Positions 16,221-25,275 of a stretch of DNA of 54,590 bases are shown piece after piece. The stretch's first letter is position 1. The number at the start of each line of letters is the position of its first letter. This DNA comes from Paracoccaceae bacterium (lineage in GTDB: Bacteria; Pseudomonadota; Alphaproteobacteria; Rhodobacterales; Rhodobacteraceae), in assembly GCA_030750975.1 (NCBI GenBank), contig JASMHC010000007.1:1-54590 (forward strand), written 5' to 3'. The notes under the pieces are model-generated. The model was not told the DNA's origin, ran no database searches, and saw only the letters and a program-made list of their open reading frames with translations. Made by a program: the position numbers and the translations under genes.

Positions 16221-17159
16221 TTACAGTCTGGTCACAGTGCATTCCGACAGCAGGCTATAAACCGTCTCGTGATGGCAAAGCTCGGTCGCCGTGGTGGTGA
16301 CGGTCGCACTGGCCGCCGCCGCCCCCAGGCTGAACGCGCCAAGCAAGTCCTGACCGCTGGCCAGGGCAAAGACCATGGCGCCCACGAAACTGTCGCCCGC
16401 GCCGGTCTTGCTGTTCACCTCGACATCCGCCGCACGCACCGCCCAGACCCCGTCGGCATTCGCCAGAACCGAGCCTTCGCCGCCCCGCGCAATGATCACG
16501 TATTTCGCGGCCTTCCTGCGCACAAGGCTTTGCGCGAACTCCGCCGTATCCTCGGCCGTGTCCAGTGGCGCACCATTCAGCATCGCGCCTTCGCCCATAT
16601 CCATCCGCAGCATGAACGCATCGGTGCCGCTGTCGGCAAAAGTTGTCAGGGCCGAACCCGACATATCCAGAACCACATCGCAATTGGCCAGCACTTCGCA
16701 CAGATGCATCGGGAAATCAGCCGGCACCCCCGGTGGCAGGCTGCCCGAAAACACGATCACCGAACCGGCGGGGGACACATCCCTGATCTGGCCCAAAGCC
16801 GCCTGCGCCATGTCGCGGTCCCAAACCGGACCCGGCATGACAAAGCGGTATTGCCCGCCGGTTTCCCGTTCGACGACGGAAAAACTGTGCCGCGTATCGC
16901 CCGGGATTGCGAATACCGAAACATTGCCCGGATCGTTGCGCAGCATGCCTTCCAGCACCTCTCCGGTGGCGCCACCTAGCGCAACCATCGCGGTTGATTG
17001 CCCGCCCATCTCGGCCACCACACGCGACACGTTGATCCCGCCGCCGCCCGGGTCTTTGCGCGGCTCGGCGCAACGCAGCTTGGGGCCGGGCGTTACCGCG
17101 TCAACTTGTGTGGCCAGATCAAGGGCGGGGTTCAGGGTGATCGTGGTGACAGGGCGCAA
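16221..17159 (-). CDS. PfkB-family hexose-phosphate kinase (1-phosphofructokinase/PfkB-like)
   Basis: A 312-residue ribokinase-fold kinase. The N-terminus TLNPALD and the GGGGINVSR block (about 37-46) mark the phosphofructokinase subgroup of PfkB proteins; the KTGAGDSFVGA block near 250 holds the anion hole and catalytic Asp. Likely substrates are fructose-1-phosphate or fructose-6-phosphate (tagatose-6-phosphate is possible). The start appears to be TTG at 17159, with a weak AGAAAG upstream; no better start is visible. No fru PTS genes are adjacent, so substrate remains open. Confidence 0.8.
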   Translation of the reverse strand: MRPVTTITLNPALDLATQVDAVTPGPKLRCAEPRKDPGGGGINVSRVVAEMGGQSTAMVALGGATGEVLEGMLRNDPGNVSVFAIPGDTRHSFSVVERETGGQYRFVMPGPVWDRDMAQAALGQIRDVSPAGSVIVFSGSLPPGVPADFPMHLCEVLANCDVVLDMSGSALTTFADSGTDAFMLRMDMGEGAMLNGAPLDTAEDTAEFAQSLVRRKAAKYVIIARGGEGSVLANADGVWAVRAADVEVNSKTGAGDSFVGAMVFALASGQDLLGAFSLGAAAASATVTTTATELCHHETVYSLLSECTVTRL

Positions 17160-17206
17160 TGGGATAACTTTCTTCTCAGAATCGCATGGGTCTATGCTAG
17201 CTTACG

Positions 17207-17270
17207 GTGTTTCGACACGGTGTTGAGCCACAACATTATGGCGAAACGCGCGAAACCTACAGATATGATG
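17207..17270. repeat. Left half of the ~112-nt hairpin repeat, copy 3
   Basis: GTGTTTCGACACGGTGTTG, AGC, CACAACATTATGGCGAAAC, then GCGCGAAACCTACAGAT. This aligns with the left half of the copy at 29855. It ends just before the start codon of the DUF1801 gene, so the gene's leader is made of the repeat. Confidence 0.65.
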
Positions 17271-17288
17271 CGCGAACACGAGGATGCC

Positions 17289-17717
17289 ATGACCGAAAAC
17301 AAAACCAGACAGACCGAAGAACCGGTTGAGGATTTTCTTTATGCCGTCGATCACCCCACCCGGCGTTCGGATGCGCTTGCCCTGAACGAGATATTCAAAG
17401 AGGTCACGGGCTTTGCCCCGAAAATGTGGGGACCATCCATCGTCGGCTATGGACATTACCATTATGTCTATGACAGCGGCCGCGAAGGCAGGTCTCTGGC
17501 GACGGGTTTTTCCCCGCGCAAGGCCAGCCTGTCGATCTATATCATGCCGGGCTATGCGGATTTCAGCGACATCCTTGGCCGTCTGGGCAAGCATAAGATG
17601 GGCAAGTCCTGTCTTTATATCAATAAGTTGGCGGATATAGACACCGAGGTACTGAAAGAGCTGATCCGCGCAGGTCTGGCCAATCTGGACAAGAAATGGC
17701 AGGTGAACCCGAGTTAA
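17289..17717 (+). CDS. DUF1801 domain protein
   Basis: About 142 residues starting MTENKTRQTEEPVEDFLYAV. The body fits DUF1801: HPTRRSDALALNEIFKEVTG, MWGPSIVGYGHYHYVYDSGREG and a C-terminal SCLYINKLADIDTEVLKELI. The family adopts a small alpha/beta fold of uncertain function. The ATG at 17289 is preferred because GAGG lies 5 nt upstream; two further ATGs at 17265 and 17268 are in frame but fall inside the hairpin repeat. Next gene is 40 bp downstream on the same strand, so cotranscription with the RlmL-like gene is possible. Confidence 0.8.
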   Translation: MTENKTRQTEEPVEDFLYAVDHPTRRSDALALNEIFKEVTGFAPKMWGPSIVGYGHYHYVYDSGREGRSLATGFSPRKASLSIYIMPGYADFSDILGRLGKHKMGKSCLYINKLADIDTEVLKELIRAGLANLDKKWQVNPS

Positions 17718-17757
17718 TCGCTTGCGAGGGGCGGCAGGCACACTGTAAGCCGCCCTC

Positions 17758-18858
17758 ATGTCAAAACCTTTTGAAATCTTCGTGTCGGTGCCTCCCGGCT
17801 TTGAAACGCTGATGCAGGCGGAAATGCTGGAAAAGGGCTTTACCGGTGCCACCGCAATCGACGGCGGGGTCACGTTCAAGGGCCATTGGAAAGGCGTTTG
17901 GCGCGCCAACCTTGAATTGCGGGGCGCGTCGCGGGTTCTGGCGCGGATTGGCGGGTTCCGGGTGTTTCAACTGAAAGCGCTTGAGGCGCTGACCATTGCG
18001 TTTCCGTGGTATGAGACCCTGCGCACCGAAGTGCCTGTCAGGGTCGAGGTCACGTGCAAAAAGTCGAAGATTTACCACCAAGGCGCGGCGGCCGAGCGGA
18101 TCGAAAGGGCGTTGGGCATCTGCGGATATACCGTTTCTGACGATGCCGAGATCGTGCTGAAAACCCGCATCGAGAACGACTATTGCCAGTTTTCCATCGA
18201 CACCTCGGGCGAAGCCCTGCACCGCCGCGGTTTCAAAGAGGCTGTCGGCAAGGCCCCCATGCGCGAAAACCTTGCGGCGCTGTTCCTGCGGGGCTGCGGG
18301 TTTGACGGAACCGAAACCGTGGTCGATCCGATGTGCGGATCGGGGACTTTTCCGATTGAGGCGGCCGAGATTGCGCTGGGCCTGAAACCCGGGCGGGCGC
18401 GGCGCTTTGCGTTTGAACAGCTTGCCACCTTCAAGGCCGAGATGTTCGCCGCTTTGAAAGAGACAACTCCGCAGTCATCGGACCTGCGTTTCTATGGCTC
18501 GGACCGGGATGCGGGGGCGATCAAAGGCGCGACCGAGAATGCCCGTCGCGCTGGGGTGTCAGATGTTGTCACCTTTGCCAATCACCCGATCAGCGACCTG
18601 ACGCCCCCTGATGGCAAGCCGGGACTGGTGATCCTCAACCCGCCTTACGGGACGCGGATCGGCAATAAGAAACCCTTGTTTGCGCTTTATGGCACCACCG
18701 GACAGGTGTTGCGTGATCGGTTCAAGGGCTGGCGTGTCGGGATCATCACCAGCGATGCGGGCCTGGCCAAGGCCACGGGATTGCCGTTCAAACCAGCGAA
18801 TAAGACTTATTCCCACGGCGGGCTAAAGGTGAGACTGTTCCAGACGGATCCTCTTTAA
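17758..18858 (+). CDS. THUMP-domain rRNA N2-guanine methyltransferase (RlmL N-half/YpsC-like)
   Basis: A 366-residue class I RNA methyltransferase. Residues about 50-155 form a THUMP RNA-binding domain (FPWYETLRTEVPVRVEVTCK). The C-terminal Rossmann domain has the SAM motif VVDPMCGSGTFPIEAAEIAL and the catalytic ILNPPYGTRIG (NPPY), marking base N-methylation, most likely of guanine in 23S rRNA as in the RlmL N-terminal half. It acts in the cytoplasm during ribosome assembly. Its stop overlaps that of the convergent GlxA-type gene by 4 nt. Confidence 0.88.
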   Translation: MSKPFEIFVSVPPGFETLMQAEMLEKGFTGATAIDGGVTFKGHWKGVWRANLELRGASRVLARIGGFRVFQLKALEALTIAFPWYETLRTEVPVRVEVTCKKSKIYHQGAAAERIERALGICGYTVSDDAEIVLKTRIENDYCQFSIDTSGEALHRRGFKEAVGKAPMRENLAALFLRGCGFDGTETVVDPMCGSGTFPIEAAEIALGLKPGRARRFAFEQLATFKAEMFAALKETTPQSSDLRFYGSDRDAGAIKGATENARRAGVSDVVTFANHPISDLTPPDGKPGLVILNPPYGTRIGNKKPLFALYGTTGQVLRDRFKGWRVGIITSDAGLAKATGLPFKPANKTYSHGGLKVRLFQTDPL

Positions 18859-19811
18859 CCGATCTTGCCGCGCTGGTTCACCGGCGTCACCCCGAACTGG
18901 TTGCGATAAACCCGCGCGAAATGCGCGGGCGAGGCAAAGCCGCAGAGAAAGGCAATCTCGGTCACGGGTTTTTCCGTTTGCAGCAACAGGTTCCGCGCCT
19001 TCTGCAATCGCATATCCACGTAATATTTCTTGGGCGAACAATTCATGTGCCGCCCGAACAACCGTTCAAGCTGGCGGGTCGAGATGCCGATTTCATCCGC
19101 GATTTCGGATGGGGGGATCGGGTGTTCCACATTCTCGGTCATCATCCTGATCGCGTTGGACAGGTGTTCATTGCGGATGCCATGCCGCGACTGCAATGAC
19201 AGCTTTTGTTCCGCTGTCGGTTCGCGCACCGAATTGTACAGCATCATATCGGCGACCTCGACGGCCAGATCCGGCCCGTGGGTTTTCTCGATCAAATGGA
19301 TCATCAAATCCGCCGTCGCCGTTCCCCCCGACGCCGTTATGTATTTTCCGTCTGCGACAAACACGTTGCGCACCAGCGATACCTCGGGGAATTCCTCCAT
19401 GAAGCTGTCGTGGTAATCCCAATGGATCGCGGCCCGCCGCCCGTCCAGAATGCCGGCCTTGGCCAGACAATAGGCCGCCGAACACAGTGCCCCCGCCAAT
19501 CGCCCCTTGGCCCGTTCGCGGCGGATGACCGACAGCAATTCAGGCGTGGTGTTTTCCTTGACCCGAATGCCGGACAGAATGAACAGTTTCTCGCCTCGGT
19601 TCAGTTCCGAATAGCCGCGATGCACCTGCGTGACGACCTCATTCGATGCGGTGGCGGTTTCGCCATTCGCGGACATGAAGCTCCAATCGTAAAGCTGCTT
19701 TCCGCTGATGAGGTTGGCGATTCGCAAAGGTTCAATCGCGCAAGAAAACGCCAGATGGGTGAAATCATGCACCAAAAGAAAGACAAAATGTTCCGGTTGT
19801 GGGTTGGTCAT
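18855..19811 (-). CDS. GlxA family transcriptional regulator (DJ-1/PfpI + AraC HTH)
   Basis: A 318-residue two-domain activator. Residues about 8-190 form a DJ-1/PfpI-like amidotransferase fold with Cys in ALCSAAYCLAKAG at the nucleophile elbow; residues about 215-318 form two AraC helix-turn-helix motifs (PPSEIADEIGISTRQLERLF and VTEIAFLCGFASPAHFARVY). Members of this group control catabolism of quaternary amines (for example GbdR, CdhR). It is divergent from the gntR operon with 124 bp between, so it may regulate that region. The presence of an MttB-family gene nearby fits a methylated-amine theme. Confidence 0.88.
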   Translation of the reverse strand: MTNPQPEHFVFLLVHDFTHLAFSCAIEPLRIANLISGKQLYDWSFMSANGETATASNEVVTQVHRGYSELNRGEKLFILSGIRVKENTTPELLSVIRRERAKGRLAGALCSAAYCLAKAGILDGRRAAIHWDYHDSFMEEFPEVSLVRNVFVADGKYITASGGTATADLMIHLIEKTHGPDLAVEVADMMLYNSVREPTAEQKLSLQSRHGIRNEHLSNAIRMMTENVEHPIPPSEIADEIGISTRQLERLFGRHMNCSPKKYYVDMRLQKARNLLLQTEKPVTEIAFLCGFASPAHFARVYRNQFGVTPVNQRGKIG

Positions 19812-19882
19812 GTCGGTTTCCGTCGTGGAATGGCGTTGCGGGTTGCCCTGTAAAGATTATGGCGCAAATTGCACAAATAATT

Positions 19883-19894
19883 ATTGTATTCAAT
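19883..19894. promoter_or_regulatory. Candidate GntR operator upstream of gntR operon
   Basis: ATTGTATTCAAT: perfect 4-bp arms ATTG/CAAT around TATT, in an AT-rich stretch about 45 nt upstream of the gntR start. The core TGTAT-N-CA recurs upstream of the mttB-type gene (25241-25254). Such cores are typical for FCD-class GntR proteins. Confidence 0.55.
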
Positions 19895-19935
19895 TTGTAT
19901 TTTGCTGCAAGCTGTCCAAGGAACGGGGGAAATCG

Positions 19936-20646
19936 ATGCCTGAGACTGCCAAAGACCGCAAAGCCAATTTGCTTGCCGACCTGCGTCGGGATGTGCTGAC
20001 GATGGTGTTGGAACCCGGCAGCGATCTGGACGAGGCGACCCTGGCCGAAACCTACGGCCTGTCGCGCACCCCCTTGCGCGATGCCTTCCGCGAACTGACC
20101 GGCGAAGGCTATCTGACCCTGCACCAGAATCGCGGTGCGCGGGTTACGGATATGGGCCACCGCACCTTGCGCGATTTCTTTCTGGCCGCGCCGATGATCT
20201 ATAGCTCGATCACGCAACTGGCCGCCGAGAACGCGACACCCGCGCAACTGGACCAGTTGAAAGACGCGCAAACCGCGTTCAAAGCCTCGCTGCATTCGGG
20301 CAACGCCGCCGACCGGACGCTGGCGAACAACCGGTTCCACGCAATCACCGGCGAGATGGCGGGCAATGTCTATCTGCAACCCAGCCTCAACCGCCTGCTG
20401 ATCGACCACGCGCGGATCTCGATGACCTTCTACCAGCCGCGCAACAGCGCGATGGCTGAAAACGTCTCGCTTGCCAGCGAGCAGCATGACGGCATCATCC
20501 GCGCAATTGAACAGGGCAACGGCGCGAAAGCCGCGCAGCTTGCTTTGGACCATTGGGAGCTTTCCCGTGGTCAGATCGAACTTTTCGTAATGCCAACGGC
20601 GCTGGACGCGCCCTTGGGGGCCGCCCCCGGCGCCCGCACAGCATGA
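19936..20646 (+). CDS. GntR family transcriptional regulator (FCD/FadR-VanR class)
   Basis: A 236-residue regulator: winged helix-turn-helix at about residues 15-75 (DEATLAETYGLSRTPLRDAF) and an all-helical FCD ligand domain from about 85 to 215 with the metal-binding His typical of the class (NNRFHAITG, SEQHDGIIRAI). ATG at 19936 has GGGGG upstream. It heads the run gntR-dapA-type-aldh-dao. It probably represses its own operon and the mttB operon through two similar palindromes, and responds to a pathway intermediate. Confidence 0.9.
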   Translation: MPETAKDRKANLLADLRRDVLTMVLEPGSDLDEATLAETYGLSRTPLRDAFRELTGEGYLTLHQNRGARVTDMGHRTLRDFFLAAPMIYSSITQLAAENATPAQLDQLKDAQTAFKASLHSGNAADRTLANNRFHAITGEMAGNVYLQPSLNRLLIDHARISMTFYQPRNSAMAENVSLASEQHDGIIRAIEQGNGAKAAQLALDHWELSRGQIELFVMPTALDAPLGAAPGARTA

Positions 20647-20653
20647 GGACCCA

Positions 20654-21571
20654 ATGACACCAATCTTCAACTTTGATGGCATCTACACCCCGTTGGTGAC
20701 GCCCTATAACGCCGACGGCTCGGTCCATTGGGACGGGCTTGCGGATGTGATCGAATACCTGATCGCGGCGGGCGTGCACGGGCTGATAACCGGCGGATCA
20801 ACGGGCGAGAACTACGCCCAGACCGTCGCCGAACGCATCGAGATCGCGCAATTCACCAAGGACCGGATCAAGGGCCGACTGCCTTTGGTAGTCGGCACCG
20901 GCACCATGCTGACCGACGATTCGATTGCCTTGGCCGTCGCGGCGAAGGACATGGGGGCCGATAGCATCCTGCTGGCCTCGCCCCCCTACGCGGTGCCGAC
21001 GGACCGCGAAAATGCGCTCAACGCGCTGGCCATCGACCGTGCGGCGGACCTGCCGATCATGCTTTACAATTACCCGCACCGCACCGGCACGATGATGGGC
21101 GAGGAATTCCTCGACCGTGTGGGCCGCAGCCGCAATTTCTGCGGCATCAAAGAAAGCTCGGGCGACATCAACCGCGTGCACCTGTTGGCGCGGGATTATC
21201 CGCATATCCAGCTGGGCTGCGGCATGGACGATCAGGCGCTGGAATTCTTTGCTTGGGGCGCACCGTTCTGGGTGTGTGGCGGATCGAACTTTCTGCCGCA
21301 GGAACACGTCGCGCTTTACAATGCTTGCGTGGTTGAGGGGAACTTTGCCAAAGGCCGCCGCATCATGAGCGCGATGATGCCGCTGATGCGGGTGCTCGAA
21401 CAGGGTGGGAAATTCATCCAGACGATCAAGCACGGCGTCACGATGAACGGCATTGATGCGTCCGTTGTGCGCCGCCCGCTGAAGGCGCTGAACAAGGACG
21501 ACAAACGCGAGTTGGAACAGGTCGTGCGGGTTTTGAAACGCACAATCGCAGATATTCAGGCGGAAGGGTGA
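20654..21571 (+). CDS. Dihydrodipicolinate synthase family aldolase/dehydratase
   Basis: A 305-residue class I TIM-barrel lyase. The Schiff-base lysine is Lys166 (GIKESSGD), with Tyr138 in LYNYPHRTG and the GGSTGEN loop (48-53) in place of the lysine-pathway enzyme's GTTGE. It is unlikely to be DapA itself, given the catabolic context. The family includes 2-keto-3-deoxy acid aldolases and the pyrroline-4-hydroxy-2-carboxylate deaminase of hydroxyproline breakdown. With an aldehyde dehydrogenase and a FAD amine oxidase directly downstream, a role in making a semialdehyde is plausible. Starts 8 bp after gntR. Confidence 0.85.
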   Translation: MTPIFNFDGIYTPLVTPYNADGSVHWDGLADVIEYLIAAGVHGLITGGSTGENYAQTVAERIEIAQFTKDRIKGRLPLVVGTGTMLTDDSIALAVAAKDMGADSILLASPPYAVPTDRENALNALAIDRAADLPIMLYNYPHRTGTMMGEEFLDRVGRSRNFCGIKESSGDINRVHLLARDYPHIQLGCGMDDQALEFFAWGAPFWVCGGSNFLPQEHVALYNACVVEGNFAKGRRIMSAMMPLMRVLEQGGKFIQTIKHGVTMNGIDASVVRRPLKALNKDDKRELEQVVRVLKRTIADIQAEG

Positions 21572-21575
21572 ACCC

Positions 21576-23072
21576 ATGGGACTGCTGACAAAAGACGAAT
21601 ACATTGCCATCGCCGCCGATCTGGACCTGCCGACAGGGGCGTTCATCAACGGCGGCTATCGTCAGGCGATTTCGGGCAAGACGTTTGAAACCTCCAACCC
21701 CGCGACGGGCGGAGTTTTGGCCAAGGTCGCAGCCTGCGGGGCCGAGGATGTGGATTTCGCGGTTGAGAAAGCCCGCGAAGCGTTCGAGGATGGCCGCTGG
21801 TCGCGTCTGCATCCGTCGGAACGCAAGGACGTGCTGATCCGCCTGTGCAAACTGATGACCCGCAACGCCCGCGAACTGGCGGTGATGGAAAGCCTCGACA
21901 GTGGCAAGACGATCTATGATTGCGAAACGGTCGATGTGCCCGAGACGATCCATTGCATCAAGTGGCACGCCGAGGCGATTGACAAGCTTTACGATCAGGT
22001 CGCGCCCGCGTCGGACGATCACATGGCGATGGTGGTGCGCGAACCTGTTGGCGTAGTCGGCTTGGTGCTGCCGTGGAACTTCCCGCTGCTGATGCTGGCG
22101 TGGAAAATCGCCCCTGCCTTGGCGGCGGGCTGTTCGGTGATCGTCAAACCCGCCGAAGAAACCAGTCTGACGGCCCTGCGCGTTGCCGAATTGGCGAAAG
22201 AGGCGGGCGTGCCTGCGGGGGTTCTGAACATCCTGCCCGGCACCGGCCCCGAGGTTGGCGAACCCATCGGCACCCATATGGACATCGATATGGTCAGCTT
22301 TACCGGCTCAACCGAAACAGGCCGCCGGTTTCTGCGCTATTCAGCCGATAGCAACCTCAAGGAAATCACGCTTGAGATGGGCGGCAAGAACCCTTGCGTG
22401 GTGATGGACGACGCAGAAAACCTCGATACCGTGGCGGCGCATGTGGTCAACGGCGCGTTCTGGAACATGGGCGAAAACTGCTCGGCCACCTCGCGGCTGA
22501 TCGTGCATGAGGACATCAAGGACGCTTTGCTGACCCGCATTCTGGCGCACGCCCGCGAATGGCCGCTGGGCGATCCGCTGGACCCTGAGAACCGTGTTGG
22601 GGCCTTGGTCAGCAAGGCGCATTTCGACAAGGTTTGCACCTATCTGAGCGAAGGCGAAAAGGTCCATCTGGGGGGCGAGGCCGTGGATGGCGCCTATGTC
22701 CAGCCGACCGTCATGGACGTGTCGGAAGACAGCAAAGCCGCGCGAGAGGAAATCTTTGGTCCGGTCTTGTCGGTGATGACCGTCAAGACGTGGGACGAGG
22801 CAATCGCCAAGGCCAATGACACCGACTATGGGCTGGCGGCCTCGGTTTTCTCGGCCAATGGCAAGAAAGCCTTGCGGGCTGCGCGTCGGATCAAGGCGGG
22901 CACTGTCACCGTCAATTGCTTCGGCGAAGGTGATATGTCCACGCCGTTCGGTGGCTACAAACAGTCTGGCTTTGGCGGACGCGACAACTCGGTTCATGCG
23001 CATGACCAGTATACTCAGTTGAAAACCATCTGGCTGGACCTCAGCGACGACGACGAAGATCAGGTCGACTGA
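21576..23072 (+). CDS. NAD(P)-dependent aldehyde dehydrogenase (PuuC-like)
   Basis: A 498-residue ALDH of normal length. Catalytic Cys302 (MGENCSATSR), general-base Glu267 (LEMGGK) and Asn168 (PWNFP) are all present, as is the C-terminal PFGGYKQSGFG block. The overall sequence resembles the PuuC/aminoaldehyde branch (IKWHAEAIDK, TELKTIW-like end). It oxidises an aldehyde to an acid with NAD(P)+ in the cytoplasm, probably the semialdehyde released by the upstream lyase. Spacing of 4 bp to the lyase and a 3-nt overlap with the FAD oxidoreductase show one operon. Confidence 0.9.
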   Translation: MGLLTKDEYIAIAADLDLPTGAFINGGYRQAISGKTFETSNPATGGVLAKVAACGAEDVDFAVEKAREAFEDGRWSRLHPSERKDVLIRLCKLMTRNARELAVMESLDSGKTIYDCETVDVPETIHCIKWHAEAIDKLYDQVAPASDDHMAMVVREPVGVVGLVLPWNFPLLMLAWKIAPALAAGCSVIVKPAEETSLTALRVAELAKEAGVPAGVLNILPGTGPEVGEPIGTHMDIDMVSFTGSTETGRRFLRYSADSNLKEITLEMGGKNPCVVMDDAENLDTVAAHVVNGAFWNMGENCSATSRLIVHEDIKDALLTRILAHAREWPLGDPLDPENRVGALVSKAHFDKVCTYLSEGEKVHLGGEAVDGAYVQPTVMDVSEDSKAAREEIFGPVLSVMTVKTWDEAIAKANDTDYGLAASVFSANGKKALRAARRIKAGTVTVNCFGEGDMSTPFGGYKQSGFGGRDNSVHAHDQYTQLKTIWLDLSDDDEDQVD

Positions 23073-24403
23073 TGCCCAGCGCTGTGCGCCTGCCGGTGCA
23101 TCGCGGACCGGCGGCCTGGAACCTTATCCTTGGCCCGCAACCCGATCCGCTGCCGCTTGAGGCGGACCGCACCGCCGATGTGGTGATTATCGGCGGCGGC
23201 TTCGCCGGCCTGTCGGCGGCGCGGCGGTTGCTGCAAATCGATCCGGCATTGAACGTCGTTCTGCTTGAGGCCGGGCGACTGGCCGAAAGCTCGGCCGGGC
23301 GCAACTCGGGCTTCATGATCGACCTGCCGCACGAGCTGACCTCGGACGATTACGCGGGCGCGGGCGATGATCGCGCGTTGATCGGATTGAACCGTCAGGC
23401 GATTGATTTTGGGCGTCAGGCGGTGGCGGAATACGGCATCAAGCCGGATTATTTCGACGAATGCGGCAAGGTCAACGGCGCGGCAACCGCTGGCGGGGAC
23501 CGTCACAACGCAAGCTACGCGCGGCATCTGGCGTCGCTTGGGGAACCGTGCGAATTGCTGGACCAAAAGCAGGTGCAAGAGCTGACCGGTTCACCGCATT
23601 ACACCAGCGGGCTTTACACGCCGGGAACAGTGGTTTTGCAGCCCGCAGGATACATTCGTGGCTTGGGGGAAGGGCTGAAACCCAAGATCGGTCTGCACGA
23701 AAACACGCCCGCCACCGGCTTTGAACGCGCCGGATCGGGCTGGATTGTCAAAACGCCCAAAGCCAAGGTGACGACCGCCAAAATCATCCTTGCCAATAAC
23801 GGCCATCTGGAAAGCTTCGGCTATATGCGCGGGCGGCTGATGCATGTGATGCTCTACGCCTCGATGACGCCTGAGTTGACGGATGACCAGATAAGGGCGC
23901 TTGGCGGTGCCTCGCGCTGGGGGATCACGCCGTCCGATCCGATGGGCACCACGATGCGCCGCATTGATACAGGGCAGGGGGGCAACCGCATTATCACCCG
24001 CACTTGCAGCCATTTCCGCCCCAATATGGAGGTGTCAGATCGCGGCATCCGCTGGGCGGCGGGGGTCCAGCAACGCAAGTTTGACCAACGCTTCCCGCAG
24101 TTGAAAGGCTTGCAGCCGGAATATTCATGGGCGGGGCATCTGTGCCTGTCCTATAATGGCGTCTCGGTCATGGGCGAGATCGAAGAGGCTGTGTATTCGG
24201 CTTGCGTGCAGAACGGGTTGGGCACGGCGCGGGGAACGCTGACCGGCATCGGAGCAGCCGAGATGGCGATGGGTGTGCAAAGCGACATTACCCGCTATTT
24301 CACCGCCGAGGATGTGCCGAGCAAATTGCCGCCCGAGCCGTTTTCGACCATCGGGGCCAATGCCTATCTGCGCTGGAAAGAATGGCGGGCGGGGGCGGAA
24401 TAG
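23072..24403 (+). CDS. FAD-dependent amine oxidoreductase (DAO family)
   Basis: A 443-residue DAO-family flavoprotein. The dinucleotide-binding motif VVIIGGGFAGLSAARRL lies at about 31-48, followed by SSAGRNSGFMID, a segment typical of PuuB/glycine-oxidase relatives. It should oxidise a C-N bond of an amine or amino acid to an imine. Its ATG overlaps the ALDH stop. In hydroxyproline-type pathways a DAO dehydrogenase, a DapA-family deaminase and an aldehyde dehydrogenase act in series, so this trio could do the same on a related substrate; PuuB-like polyamine oxidation is the alternative. Confidence 0.85.
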   Translation: MPSAVRLPVHRGPAAWNLILGPQPDPLPLEADRTADVVIIGGGFAGLSAARRLLQIDPALNVVLLEAGRLAESSAGRNSGFMIDLPHELTSDDYAGAGDDRALIGLNRQAIDFGRQAVAEYGIKPDYFDECGKVNGAATAGGDRHNASYARHLASLGEPCELLDQKQVQELTGSPHYTSGLYTPGTVVLQPAGYIRGLGEGLKPKIGLHENTPATGFERAGSGWIVKTPKAKVTTAKIILANNGHLESFGYMRGRLMHVMLYASMTPELTDDQIRALGGASRWGITPSDPMGTTMRRIDTGQGGNRIITRTCSHFRPNMEVSDRGIRWAAGVQQRKFDQRFPQLKGLQPEYSWAGHLCLSYNGVSVMGEIEEAVYSACVQNGLGTARGTLTGIGAAEMAMGVQSDITRYFTAEDVPSKLPPEPFSTIGANAYLRWKEWRAGAE

Positions 24404-24467
24404 CACCTTTTCGCGGCATCCTTGATTCTCTGAACGGTTATGGTCATCCTTCCAAAAGGGGGGAATT

Positions 24468-25166
24468 ATGAACAAATCCGACATTCTCGATCATCTGATT
24501 GCCAATCAGGATCACCGTGGCATCGCCCATTGGGAAAACCACGCCGAGACATCCGGAGGCCTGAAAAGCTATGGCATCGGGCTGACCAAGCTGCGCAAAT
24601 TCGCCAAGTCCGTGGGGCGCGACGCGGCGCTGGCGAACGAGCTTTGGGCATCAGACGTTTATGAAATGAAGATCATTTCCTTGCTGATTGACGATCCGAA
24701 ATCCATGTCGATCGAGCAAGCCGAGTCTCAGGTCGAGCATCTGCAAGGCGGCTATCTGGCGCATGTGTTTTCTTCCTGCGATGCGACGCTTGCAAAGACG
24801 CCCTTCGTCGTGGAATTGGCCGACCGTTGGATCGCCAGCGATGACGCGATGCGCAAGTGCTGCGGGTATGGGCTGCTTTACGAGATTTCCAAGAACAAGA
24901 AGAAATCCGCGCCGGATGAGGTATATTTCCTGAACCACATCGCCCGGATCGGACAGACGCATTCCAAACAACCGACCGATATTTTGATGAGCATGGCCAC
25001 CGCCCTGATGGGGATGGGCAAGCGCACAAGGGCGCTGAATGAGGCTGCGCTGAAGGTGGCAGAGGCTATTGGCCCGATAGATTTTGACCCGAACGGGCGT
25101 TGCGATCCGTATGATGTTGCGAAACACCTGAAAAGCGATTTCATCCTGCAAAAACTGGCGGACTGA
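24468..25166 (+). CDS. DNA alkylation repair protein (AlkD-like HEAT repeats)
   Basis: A 232-residue, all-helical protein of the DNA_alkylation family (AlkC/AlkD-like HEAT repeats): YEMKIISLLIDDPKSMSIEQAES and the MRKCCGYGLLYEISKNKKKSAPDEV block fit. AlkD enzymes excise N3- and N7-alkylated bases. ATG at 24468 has a GGGG stretch upstream. It sits between two catabolic operons on the same strand; 64 bp after the FAD gene. If the neighbouring MttB pathway produces methylating intermediates, its location might be meaningful, but chance is equally likely. Confidence 0.8.
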   Translation: MNKSDILDHLIANQDHRGIAHWENHAETSGGLKSYGIGLTKLRKFAKSVGRDAALANELWASDVYEMKIISLLIDDPKSMSIEQAESQVEHLQGGYLAHVFSSCDATLAKTPFVVELADRWIASDDAMRKCCGYGLLYEISKNKKKSAPDEVYFLNHIARIGQTHSKQPTDILMSMATALMGMGKRTRALNEAALKVAEAIGPIDFDPNGRCDPYDVAKHLKSDFILQKLAD

Positions 25167-25240
25167 CCGCGAAAGCTCGCAGGTCGGAATCTGTCGGGAT
25201 ATTTCGCAAGCAGGGTGAGGGCGCTCTGCCAAATTATGCA

Positions 25241-25254
25241 AACTGTATGCAGTT
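25241..25254. promoter_or_regulatory. Candidate GntR operator upstream of mttB-type gene
   Basis: AACTGTATGCAGTT: 5-bp arms AACTG/CAGTT around TATG, 22 nt upstream of the methyltransferase start. Shares the TGTAT-N-CA core and geometry with the palindrome at 19883-19894. Confidence 0.55.
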
Positions 25255-25275
25255 CAAGTCGAAACGAGGTGTCCC

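Noticed and set aside
20654-21571. Lysine-pathway DapA
   Set aside because: The GGSTGEN loop and the catabolic operon context do not fit 4-hydroxytetrahydrodipicolinate synthase; it is kept as a family-level call.
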